This document shows, in pieces, positions 7,253-13,184 of a DNA stretch of 13,184 nucleotides. Where the stretch lies: NCBI GenBank assembly GCA_964581115.1, contig CAZOMY010000052.1, positions 1 to 13,184 of the forward strand, in the 5' to 3' direction. The notes beneath the pieces are model-generated. The model was given only the letters and a program-made list of their open reading frames with translations, ran no database searches and was not told the origin of the DNA. A program made the translations under genes and the position numbers. Origin of the DNA: 2-02-FULL-55-14 sp964581115 (GTDB lineage Bacteria; Bacteroidota; Ignavibacteria; UBA10030). Position 1 is the first letter of the stretch. Each line of letters begins with the position of its first letter.

Positions 7253-7290
7253 GTGTGGGATTCTTCCTCAGGAGAGGAAGAACGCCACAC
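7253..7290 (-). promoter_or_regulatory. Strong inverted repeat / 5' leader stem-loop
   Basis: A perfect 9-base inverted repeat TTCTTCCTC-AGGA-GAGGAAGAA (7261-7282) is extended by outer arms GTGTGG (7253-7258) and CCACAC (7285-7290) after a 2x2 mismatch. It straddles the predicted transcription start of the minus-strand operon (about 7285), so the inner stem would lie within a few bases of the mRNA 5' end. Such 5' stem-loops can stabilise mRNA; it could equally be an operator dyad. There is no T-run, so it is not an intrinsic terminator in either direction. Confidence 0.6.
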
Positions 7291-7295
7291 ATCAG

Positions 7296-7311
7296 TGCAA
7301 ACGTCGTGCCT
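7296..7311 (-). promoter_or_regulatory. Predicted sigma-54 (-24/-12) promoter of the qrc-like operon
   Basis: On the minus strand the sequence reads AGGCACGACGTTTGCA. This differs from the consensus TGGCACG-N4-TTGCA only at the first base, and the invariant GG and GC are separated by exactly 10 bases. The predicted start is near 7285, about 50 bases before the first start codon of the respiratory operon and in the correct orientation. Tandem dyads further upstream fit an activator-binding enhancer. Confidence 0.7.
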
Positions 7312-7332
7312 CTCGTGTAAGAGTCACGATTG

Positions 7333-7349
7333 TCGGCCGCCGTGGCCGA
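7333..7349. promoter_or_regulatory. Dyad TCGGCC-N5-GGCCGA
   Basis: A perfect 6-base inverted repeat with a 5-base centre lies between the sigma-54 promoter and the tandem upstream dyads, about 50-65 bases upstream of the predicted start. Its arms resemble those of the tandem sites (TCGG/CCGA core, N5 centre), so it may be a further weak site for the same protein or an architectural-protein site. No T-run follows. Confidence 0.35.
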
Positions 7350-7404
7350 ATTGCCCGGGATTCATTGGATCGTGCGAGATGCTTCGAACAATAAGCCGCA
7401 GTTG

Positions 7405-7441
7405 TGTCGGGAACGCCGACAAGCGAGTCGGAAATCCCGAC
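7405..7441. promoter_or_regulatory. Tandem operator-like dyads, probable enhancer for a sigma-54 activator
   Basis: Two similar dyads are present: TGTCGG-GAACG-CCGACA (7405-7421) and GTCGG-AAATC-CCGAC (7427-7441). Their centres are 21 bp apart, two helical turns, which would place two dimers on the same DNA face. They lie about 120-155 bp upstream of the predicted sigma-54 transcription start, the usual place for activator binding. The regulator itself is not in the window. Confidence 0.55.
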
Positions 7442-7554
7442 GCACACAATGATGCATATGGCTTCTCACGTCTTCCGAGCCTCCCGACGGCAGGGGAGTG
7501 CTCAGACGACGGACAACCCATCGACGCATCGGGAGGGGTCGTGCCGATGCGAGG

Positions 7555-7576
7555 CGGCCTCGACTGAAAGAGGCCG
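7555..7576. promoter_or_regulatory. Hairpin-forming inverted repeat
   Basis: A perfect 7-base stem CGGCCTC / GAGGCCG encloses an 8-base loop (GACTGAAA). No T-run follows on either strand, so an intrinsic terminator is unlikely. It lies in the long leader side of the corrinoid-protein gene and could be an RNA element or protein site; nothing more can be said. Confidence 0.3.
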
Positions 7577-7844
7577 GGTGAACGTCGACGGCAAGCAACA
7601 GGCGACCTTGGACGTCCGCAGGATCGCGTCGAGGGTGACACCTGTCGAAGACAAAGTCAGCAATGTCATACGTCTGACGCCATTGCGATTGATCCGGTTG
7701 CGAGGGTTCCCTTCGCCATGATCAGCGGTCCGTGTGGGAATTTCCTTCGATAACAATTTCTTCGTACTCTGAGCTTGGTGAGCAGGAGCGTAAACCCTGT
7801 CAAGCCCTCTGTGGCCGGGTATTCGAGTTCAATAAGGTCCGACG

Positions 7845-8486
7845 ATGCCAGACTACGCACGAATGAACCAGTCCCTCTATGAAGGCAAGGCCAAGGAGGT
7901 CGAGCAGATGACGAAGGACGCTCTCGCCGAAGGGCGGAGCGCGCAAGAGGTGCTGACGGAAGGGCTAATTGCCGGAATGAGCGTCGTTGGCGAGGACTTC
8001 AAGCACAACATCCTTTATGTGCCCGAGGTGCTTATTGCGGCACGGGCCATGAAGGCCGGAATGGCGGTGCTCAAGCCTTTGCTGACCGGTGACGCCGACG
8101 TGGTCGAACCGAAGGGCGTGCTCGTCATGGGAACCGTCAAGGGCGACCTGCACGACATCGGCAAGAATCTCGTCTGCATGATGGCAGAGGGGGCCGGCTT
8201 CAAGGTCATTGACCTTGGCGTCGATCAGGGGATCGAGCGATTCTTGGCTGCCGCTGAACAACACAAGCCGGACATCATTGGAATGAGCGCGCTGCTGACG
8301 ACGACAATGACCTACATGAAGGTCGTCATCGACGGATTCAAGGAACGGGGACTGGGACATATTAAGATGGCGGTGGGTGGTGCACCCATCAGCCAGATGT
8401 TCGCCGACGAGATCGGCGCGGATGGCTACGGTGCAGATGCATCGTCGGCGGTGGATCTATTTCTGAAGCTGATGGAGAAGAAATAG
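7845..8486 (+). CDS. Corrinoid (B12-binding) methyl-transfer protein
   Basis: The 213-residue protein has the MtaC/MtbC/MetH cobalamin-module layout. An N-terminal helical cap (about 1-85, with VGEDFKHNILYVPEVLIAARAM) precedes a Rossmann-like B12 domain with D101-L-H103-D-I-G106, the motif whose His coordinates cobalt. SALLTTTM and GGAPIS loops lie near the C-terminus. It carries a methyl group on cobalt between two methyltransferases. AAGG lies 7 bases before the ATG. It is followed after 209 bases by an S-methyltransferase gene on the same strand, and activation genes lie nearby on the other strand. The methyl donor is not evident: homologues serve methanol, methylamine, methoxy-aromatic, betaine or methyl-folate systems. 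Assignment to the corrinoid family is secure, substrate is not. Confidence 0.93.
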   Translation: MPDYARMNQSLYEGKAKEVEQMTKDALAEGRSAQEVLTEGLIAGMSVVGEDFKHNILYVPEVLIAARAMKAGMAVLKPLLTGDADVVEPKGVLVMGTVKGDLHDIGKNLVCMMAEGAGFKVIDLGVDQGIERFLAAAEQHKPDIIGMSALLTTTMTYMKVVIDGFKERGLGHIKMAVGGAPISQMFADEIGADGYGADASSAVDLFLKLMEKK

Positions 8487-8695
8487 TCGCCACAATGATG
8501 AAGCACGAGCAGGAGTAGGCAGTGGGTAGGTACCATCGGACAAGGTCGGGAAGAGGCCTCGGGACAAAGACCATCGACCGGGGTGTTTGCCTCCGGATCT
8601 CGTGCTGACCCCTACCCGCGGGCTGCTGCATGTTGCATGCCGCTCACGAGACCTCACGATAGTCCACGAGTTACATTGGGATCCACTTTCACCGA

Positions 8696-9607
8696 ATGAA
8701 TCGACCTCTCCTTCATGAAGCCGCCTGCATGCGTACCCTCGTCTGCGACGGCGCGATGGGCACCCAACTGATGCTGGCCGGCCTGGAACCGGGGGGCTGT
8801 GGCGAGATGTGGAACCTCACGCATCCCGACCGGATCTTGGCGATCCAGCGTCGGTACGTAGAGGCGGGTGCCGAATGTCTCATCACGAACACGTTCGGCG
8901 CAAGTCCGATCATGCTCGAACGGCATGGGCACCGAGGTGAGATGGGCGCCATCAACGCGGCGGGCGTACGGATCGCCCGGGAGGCCTTCGGAGATCGCGA
9001 GGGCTACGTTCTCGGCGACATCGGTCCGCTCGGCGCGATCCTCGAGCCGTACGGCGACCTCTCCGAAGGCGACGCTTCGCAAGCGTACCGCGACCAGGCC
9101 ATGGCGCTCGTCGAGGCGGGGGCCGACGCGATCATCATCGAAACGCAGACCGGGCTGGACGAGCTTGGCCTGGCCATCGATGCCGCGAAGTCCGCCGGAG
9201 CCCGTTCGATCGTCGCATCACTGGCTTACGACCGTTCGGCCGACGGGACCTTCTTTGTTACCATGATGGGAGTGCGTCCGAAGGCCGCCGCCGCATTCGT
9301 CGAGGAGCGGGGCGCGCATATCGTAGCGTTCAATTGTGGTACCGGACTCGACATGGCGGCCGGTCCGCATGTCGTCAGCGACTACAGAGGTGTATCGGCA
9401 CTACCGGTGATGGGTCAGCCGAATGCCGGACTCCCCGTGCTGGAAGGGGGGAAAGCCGTATATAAGCAGACGCCAGAATCGATGGCCGCAGGCGTTCCTG
9501 CCATGATCGCCGCCGGCGCCACCATCATCGGATCTTGCTGCGGATCGACCCCGGAACACACCCGCGCAATACGCAGAGCAGTCGACGAGGTCATGCGGGC
9601 ACGCTGA
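8696..9607 (+). CDS. Zn-dependent homocysteine-type S-methyltransferase (MetH N-domain-like)
   Basis: The 303-residue protein is about the length of a single homocysteine S-methyltransferase domain (Pfam S-methyl_trans). DGAMGTQL lies at 18-25 and NTFGAS at 65-70. The zinc ligands are C214 (AFNCGTG) and C281-C282 (GSCCGS), equivalent to the three cysteines of MetH. The expected reaction is methyl transfer from the methyl-corrinoid protein to homocysteine (or another thiol), giving methionine. The ATG at 8696 has no clear Shine-Dalgarno; an ATG at 8729 would also keep the domain intact. Clustering with a stand-alone corrinoid protein and activation proteins suggests a split cobalamin-dependent methionine synthase or a catabolic methyl-thiol system. 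No folate-binding domain is fused. Confidence 0.9.
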   Translation: MNRPLLHEAACMRTLVCDGAMGTQLMLAGLEPGGCGEMWNLTHPDRILAIQRRYVEAGAECLITNTFGASPIMLERHGHRGEMGAINAAGVRIAREAFGDREGYVLGDIGPLGAILEPYGDLSEGDASQAYRDQAMALVEAGADAIIIETQTGLDELGLAIDAAKSAGARSIVASLAYDRSADGTFFVTMMGVRPKAAAAFVEERGAHIVAFNCGTGLDMAAGPHVVSDYRGVSALPVMGQPNAGLPVLEGGKAVYKQTPESMAAGVPAMIAAGATIIGSCCGSTPEHTRAIRRAVDEVMRAR

Positions 9608-9733
9608 ACAGTCCTTCGCCGGGGTCGCTCTGGTCTTGCCGCACGATGAGCGGGGCGCCGCAGGCCGATGCGCCGAGAGAACGCTGCCGTTGTAATTGAT
9701 CCAAGGGATGGAAGTTCCAACGTACGACATGTT

Positions 9734-10060
9734 TCAAGGATCGACGAAGATCCCCGTGTCGGTCACCTCGAGTCCGACTCCCGCCGCCTTCGCGGCCTCT
9801 TGAAGCGCCGCCCGCAGCATCACCTTCGGATCGCGACTCACTTCCAGCCGGCGCATCAGTCCTTCCCCCGTCTTCGATCCCACGGTGAGCGAGATCTTGA
9901 GGCCCCGCCGCTTGCAGGTGATGAGCGTTCCGTCGACCAGCGTGGTATTCATCGGCTTCAGAAAGGCATCGACGTAGTGGACTCCGATGCCCGACTTGTC
10001 GGGAACGGACGGCGGTAGCTTCTCGAAGGCCACCATGGCAATGTCGCACACCTTGATCAT
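9734..10060 (-). CDS. Conserved-looking hypothetical protein after activation gene
   Basis: A 108-residue protein starting at ATG 10060, which overlaps the upstream stop as ATGA, so it is probably translated by re-initiation. Upstream in-frame codons would extend it 32 residues into the preceding gene and are unlikely. It is a mixed alpha/beta, soluble-looking protein with cysteines at 5 and 50 and a GSKTGEGL loop. It lacks a nucleotide-binding P-loop in strict form, signal peptide or membrane helix. I do not recognise the family. Tight coupling to the RACo-like and activation-domain genes suggests a role in corrinoid protein activation or handling (inference). Confidence 0.7.
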   Translation of the reverse strand: MIKVCDIAMVAFEKLPPSVPDKSGIGVHYVDAFLKPMNTTLVDGTLITCKRRGLKISLTVGSKTGEGLMRRLEVSRDPKVMLRAALQEAAKAAGVGLEVTDTGIFVDP

Positions 10061-11307
10061 GATCCCTCCATCTTCTGCCGGCGCATGAGTGCATAATGCA
10101 GGACCTCGAAGACCAACCCCCACTTGTGATGACGGGCTGATGGTTCGCAGTAGCATCCGGCGGGGGCAAACGTGCGCTGCTGTCGTAACACATCGTCGAG
10201 CGATCGCCCGAGGAGCGGTTGCTCATTCCGGATGGCCTCAATGAAGGCCGGTCCGTGGTCCCGATATCGACACATGAACGTATGCCCGGAATCATCCGGG
10301 GTGGGGGCGCAGTCGGCTGCGGCAATGGTGAATCCGGTCGAGGTCGGTCTCAGCGTAACCCGGTATTCGAACTGCAGAGGACGGCCCATATTCGAGCAGG
10401 TCGACCCATCGTACCGAAAGCGTCCCTGGATCGTGCCATCGTCGAGGCGGTCCAACCGGAGCCGCTCGCGGGACCATTTTTCCAAGGTGAGGTGCGCGAG
10501 GGAATAAGCCGGGAGCTCGGACTCGGTTGATGCATGCTCTTCGTTGCCCCGGCTCATGCGGCGTACGTCTTCGGTCTGCCGCAGAGGGTGTCGGTATGGC
10601 AGTCGCCGGTATTGACACCTTGGCAGTGAACAACGCTCGCATGGCACCTCGAGGGCCTGCCTCCCCAAAAGTGCCGAAGCGGGGGCGATGCCGAACAAGG
10701 CGAGAAGCGACTTTCGCGGAACGAGCATTCCGCTGTCGAGTACACTCACTCGGCCGGGCCATGAACGGCTTCCGGCACGCTGCGCAGCTTCCAGGAGGGG
10801 CCGTTGGTCGCAGATCTCCCAGCCCGGATACCCTGGACTGTAGTGCGGCAGAACCGCCAGACGCTCGCGGTCGGCCCATGCGCAGAGCTGATAGGCCGCC
10901 TGCGCGATCAGATGCTCCACGACCGCCGAGCCGTATACTTCGAGAAAGAAGTATTCGTCGGGCTTGCCGTCTTCCCATAGGGCACGCGCCCGCGCTTCGC
11001 ATTCGGGGCCGGCACTCACGAGCGCGAAGAAGGCGCCGGTAACCTTCGAGACGCTGAATCGCTCCGCCAGTTCGGCCGAGGTAAGTTCGCAACCGTCCAC
11101 GGAGACGCGGCCGTCGACAGAGGCCACATTGGCGGCAACACGCAGGGCGATCCATGGCCGACCATGCTGTTCGAACCAAGCACGGGTCTGATCGGCCAAG
11201 TCACGCGCGCGGCCCTCGAGCTCGACATGCGGAGGATAGCCGAGCAATCGCCGGTATTCAGATCCCTGCACCTGCACGTCGGGCCGGTCTTCGATCCACT
11301 CACGCAT
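10057..11307 (-). CDS. MetH reactivation-domain-like protein with extra Cys-rich C-terminal domain
   Basis: A 416-residue protein from ATG 11307. This start overlaps the end of the RACo-like gene by 8 bases and has GGAG 11 bases upstream; a longer form from 11358 would run 59 bases into that gene. Residues about 50-215 resemble the AdoMet-binding activation domain of cobalamin-dependent methionine synthase, including HYSPGYPGWEICDQ at 155-168 (compare APGYP of MetH) and MLVPRKSLLALFGIAP. C223-x2-C226-x4-C231 follows and may bind metal. The C-terminal ~150 residues form a second domain with C304, C333, C346 and C385-Y-C387 plus a His pair (393-394). Stand-alone activation domains are known beside split MetH (for example in Thermotoga), but the C-terminal addition is not one I recognise. 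It probably takes part in reductive reactivation of cob(II)alamin. Confidence 0.8.
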   Translation of the reverse strand: MREWIEDRPDVQVQGSEYRRLLGYPPHVELEGRARDLADQTRAWFEQHGRPWIALRVAANVASVDGRVSVDGCELTSAELAERFSVSKVTGAFFALVSAGPECEARARALWEDGKPDEYFFLEVYGSAVVEHLIAQAAYQLCAWADRERLAVLPHYSPGYPGWEICDQRPLLEAAQRAGSRSWPGRVSVLDSGMLVPRKSLLALFGIAPASALLGRQALEVPCERCSLPRCQYRRLPYRHPLRQTEDVRRMSRGNEEHASTESELPAYSLAHLTLEKWSRERLRLDRLDDGTIQGRFRYDGSTCSNMGRPLQFEYRVTLRPTSTGFTIAAADCAPTPDDSGHTFMCRYRDHGPAFIEAIRNEQPLLGRSLDDVLRQQRTFAPAGCYCEPSARHHKWGLVFEVLHYALMRRQKMEGS

Positions 11308-12958
11308 GCTTTCGATGCTCCGTCGATGACGATCGAACCGGCACGAACTGGCAACCATTCACAAAGTGGTCAAAGAACGATGGGTCCGATTCAAGCCGGG
11401 AATGCTCGACGGTCTTGACGATCCGATCCAATTCATCACGCCGCGGGCGCGACAGCAATGCCATCGAAGCCCCCTCGATGGCTGCGTTGCCGACCTGAAC
11501 GATCTTGCGGTCGTCGATATCGGGTATAAGCCCGATCCGCTTCGCGGCGGCCACGTTGATATGCTGTCCGAAGCCCCCGGCAAGATAGAAGACGTCGACA
11601 TCATCGAACGGAATGCCGTATGCTCCGAAGACAACGTGAAGCCCGGCGACATTCGCCCCTTTGGCCTGGGCAAGTTCGTTGATGTCGCGTTCATGGAAGA
11701 CAATCGGTCCCTCGTCCGACGTTGCCACTGTGACGCTCTCGTGGCCATCTTCCAGCCGGCCCAGTTCATTCATTCGGCCGGTGCGCAGCAGCTCCGCAAG
11801 CAGTTCGATCAGGCCCGAGCCGCAGAGTCCGGAAGGCGGCATCCCTCCGATCACGTCAACGTGGAACGAACCGTCGTTGTCGATCCGCACCGATTCGATG
11901 GCTCCCGGAAGCCCCGGCATGCCGCACGAGATGCGTCCCCCTTCAAAGGCGGGTCCGGCCGGACACGAGGCTGCCAGGATCCGGTGACGGTTTCCGAGGA
12001 TGAGCTCCGTATTCGTGCCGATATCCATCACTGCAATGACGCGGTCTTCATGAGCCATGTTCACGGCAAGCAGGCACGCGGCGGCGTCGGCGCCGACGTG
12101 ACCGCTGATGATCGGAAGTCCGACGATGCGTCCACGCGGGTTGATCGGAATACGCAATCGGCGCGGCGGGGAGGAGAGAGCGGTCGATGATCGCCTGCCA
12201 GCAAGCACGTCGATCTCCGTAAGGGATCGGTATGGATTCTGTCCAATCGAATGGACGTCCAGCCGGAAGAAGAGGTCGCGCATCGTTGAGTTGCCCGCCA
12301 CAACCATCTCATAGATCGCATCGGGCTCAACGTTGAACTGTTCGATGGCGTGCGTCACATAGCCGGCCAGCGTCCGTTGCAGAACGCGGCTGGGGTGCTG
12401 GCAGTCGAACTGGATACGCGACATCACGTCGGACCCGCCGAAGCGTTGAGGATTCTCAAACGAGCTTTCCGCAACGACGTTGCCTCGCTCAAGGTCGAAC
12501 AGCCTCATCACCACCGTGGTCGTGCCCAGGTCCATTGCGATACCGTACACGGGACCGTTGTGCCGATCGACACACACGCCATCAATGAGGACTTCGTCGC
12601 CCCGTCGCGTCACGCAGGGATCGTGCGTGAACGGTCGCTTCGATGTCGGGAGATGGAATGCCCGCGTGGAGATCGAGAGTGCGCCCCGCCGCATCGTGTG
12701 ACATCGGACGACCCCATCCTCCGAAACGACGGTTGCGCGGCACGAGAGGCGGAAGCGGTCACGAAGATGTGCTTCGTGCGGCGTTGGAGGGGACAGACGA
12801 TGATGTCCTTCCTCCACTTCGACGATACATTCCTTGCAACGGCCTTGTTTCTGACAGGAGGTCGGGATGTACACGCCGAGCGATTCGGCGCAATCAAAGA
12901 TCGATGCGCCTTTCGCCGCGGCGGTCCGGTGGTCATTGATGTGCAGCTCGACGCTCAT
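11300..12958 (-). CDS. RACo-type corrinoid activation ATPase ([2Fe-2S] ferredoxin + ASKHA domain)
   Basis: A 552-residue protein from ATG 12958; a GTG 21 codons upstream is possible but adds no conserved sequence. The N-terminus is a plant-type [2Fe-2S] domain with C35-x5-C41-x2-C44-x28-C73. A linker follows, then an ASKHA-fold ATPase domain of the DUF4445/RACo type. ATPase landmarks include YGIAMDLGTTTVV, AGNSTMRDLFF, GHVGADAAA, VIAVMDIGTNTELILG, GLCGSGLIELL and YLAGGFGQHIN. RACo-type proteins use ATP to drive an electron onto inactive cob(II)alamin of a corrinoid protein; the corrinoid gene lies about 3 kb away. The 2Fe-2S motif separates it from RamA, which has C-terminal 4Fe-4S clusters. 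It shares an 8-base overlap with the activation-domain gene, so the two are co-expressed. Confidence 0.92.
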   Translation of the reverse strand: MSVELHINDHRTAAAKGASIFDCAESLGVYIPTSCQKQGRCKECIVEVEEGHHRLSPPTPHEAHLRDRFRLSCRATVVSEDGVVRCHTMRRGALSISTRAFHLPTSKRPFTHDPCVTRRGDEVLIDGVCVDRHNGPVYGIAMDLGTTTVVMRLFDLERGNVVAESSFENPQRFGGSDVMSRIQFDCQHPSRVLQRTLAGYVTHAIEQFNVEPDAIYEMVVAGNSTMRDLFFRLDVHSIGQNPYRSLTEIDVLAGRRSSTALSSPPRRLRIPINPRGRIVGLPIISGHVGADAAACLLAVNMAHEDRVIAVMDIGTNTELILGNRHRILAASCPAGPAFEGGRISCGMPGLPGAIESVRIDNDGSFHVDVIGGMPPSGLCGSGLIELLAELLRTGRMNELGRLEDGHESVTVATSDEGPIVFHERDINELAQAKGANVAGLHVVFGAYGIPFDDVDVFYLAGGFGQHINVAAAKRIGLIPDIDDRKIVQVGNAAIEGASMALLSRPRRDELDRIVKTVEHSRLESDPSFFDHFVNGCQFVPVRSSSTEHRKHA

Positions 12959-12999
12959 GTCAGAGAAGCAATGGCCCCGGTCGGTACGCGCTGATGGAG

Positions 13000-13012
13000 A
13001 CCACACTGTGGT
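13000..13012. promoter_or_regulatory. Dyad ACCACA-N-TGTGGT upstream of the RACo-like gene
   Basis: A perfect 6-base inverted repeat with a single-base centre lies in the 76-base space between the pirin gene and the RACo-like gene, about 42 bases ahead of the RACo start codon. There is no T-run, so it is not a terminator. It is a candidate operator; no clear -10/-35 pair could be fixed. Confidence 0.3.
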
Positions 13013-13034
13013 GCTTGACACAGGCTCTGTTGCA

Positions 13035-13184
13035 TCATACCGCCTGTATGAACGTCCCGTCGTGCAGATCCTGCAGCGCCTTCCTCAGCTCTGCCTGCGT
13101 GTTCATCACGATCGGACCGTACCACGCCACCGGTTCCTTGATCGGAGCGCCTGAAACGAGCAGGAATCGGATCCCCTCGTCGCC
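13035..13184 (-). CDS. Pirin-family protein, C-terminal fragment
   Basis: The minus strand reads openly from the window edge for 49 codons to TGA at 13037-13035. The peptide contains FLLVSGAPIKEPVAWYGPIV followed by MNTQAELRKALQDLHDGTF, the characteristic end of bacterial pirins (cupin proteins). The start and the metal-binding N-terminal cupin lie outside the window. It is on the same strand as and 76 bases before the RACo-like gene, so read-through is possible, but pirins are common stand-alone genes and a functional link is not implied. Confidence 0.85.
   Translation of the reverse strand, partial: GDEGIRFLLVSGAPIKEPVAWYGPIVMNTQAELRKALQDLHDGTFIQAV

Larger units (their letters stand above)
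7234..7844. other. Divergent intergenic regulatory region
   Basis: About 610 bases separate the minus-strand respiratory operon from the plus-strand methyl-transfer genes. Short open frames exist on both strands but have no recognisable family, no convincing ribosome binding site and low-complexity basic/Ser/Pro composition, so I treat them as chance. The region holds a sigma-54 promoter, a promoter-proximal hairpin, two tandem operator-like dyads, a further dyad at 7333-7349 and a hairpin at 7555-7576. No convincing sigma-70 promoter, cobalamin, SAM or SAH riboswitch was identified ahead of the corrinoid gene. Confidence 0.6.

Noticed and set aside
7324..7721. Short open frames on both strands in the divergent region (about 105 codons each)
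   Set aside because: No ribosome binding site, no recognisable family, basic Ser/Pro/Arg-rich composition, and they would cover the dyad elements.
7577..7844. Cobalamin, SAM or SAH riboswitch ahead of the corrinoid gene
   Set aside because: I looked for conserved core motifs and found none convincing by eye; a covariance-model search would be needed to exclude one fully.
8487..8695. Terminator or promoter between corrinoid and methyltransferase genes
   Set aside because: Only weak, interrupted inverted repeats (for example GGTCG/CGACC around 8546-8580) and no T-run; no consensus promoter could be defended.
9608..9733. Bidirectional terminator between convergent genes
   Set aside because: Only a short GC-rich palindrome (GGCGCC) without U-tract on either strand.

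Overview
The window is high-GC, gene-dense bacterial DNA containing one run of 100 N (1132-1231), so it is probably a scaffolded draft or metagenome-derived contig. The gene content points to a Gram-negative anaerobe or facultative anaerobe. It encodes a periplasm-facing quinone-reductase type respiratory complex (multiheme cytochrome c, Tat-exported molybdopterin-oxidoreductase-like subunit, four-cluster ferredoxin, NrfD membrane subunit) and a corrinoid methyl-transfer module with RACo-type reductive activation. No rRNA, tRNA, CRISPR array or transposase gene is visible, and I cannot name the organism.

Left half (about 242-7285, minus strand): one apparent operon, read from right to left. 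It runs: small one-TM protein; Cys-rich GcvH-like protein; pentaheme cytochrome (QrcA/ActA-like); MopB-family catalytic-like subunit (QrcB-like); 16-Cys ferredoxin (QrcC-like); NrfD protein (QrcD-like); sequencing gap; membrane-anchored GcvH-like protein. Several genes overlap or nearly touch. The core matches the Qrc (menaquinone reductase) layout, which is related to Alternative Complex III. Two GcvH-like proteins bracket it. In both, the lipoyl-lysine position of true GcvH is replaced (His in one, Glu in the other), and both carry Cys4 motifs, so they are unlikely to work in glycine cleavage. A palindromic intergenic repeat of the 'gcagagacgcagag' type sits between the cytochrome gene and the qrcB-like gene.

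Middle (7234-7844): a divergent regulatory region. On the minus strand it holds a near-consensus sigma-54 (-24/-12) promoter, a stem-loop at the predicted 5' end of the transcript, and two tandem TGTCGG-N5-CCGACA-like dyads 21 bp apart. The dyads lie about 120-155 bp upstream of the predicted start, where enhancer sites for sigma-54 activators normally sit.

Right half: two plus-strand genes encode a corrinoid protein (7845-8486) and a Zn/homocysteine-type S-methyltransferase (8696-9607). Converging on them, a minus-strand cluster encodes a RACo-like [2Fe-2S]/ASKHA ATPase, a protein with a MetH-activation-like domain, and an unrecognised 108-residue protein, all joined by short stop/start overlaps. 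Together these resemble a cobalamin methionine synthase split into separate proteins, with a RACo-type activator added and no folate-binding methyltransferase domain in view. The right edge holds the C-terminus of a pirin-family protein. The regulatory architecture, the GcvH-like partners of the Qrc-like complex and the disassembled methyl-transfer system are the most noteworthy parts.
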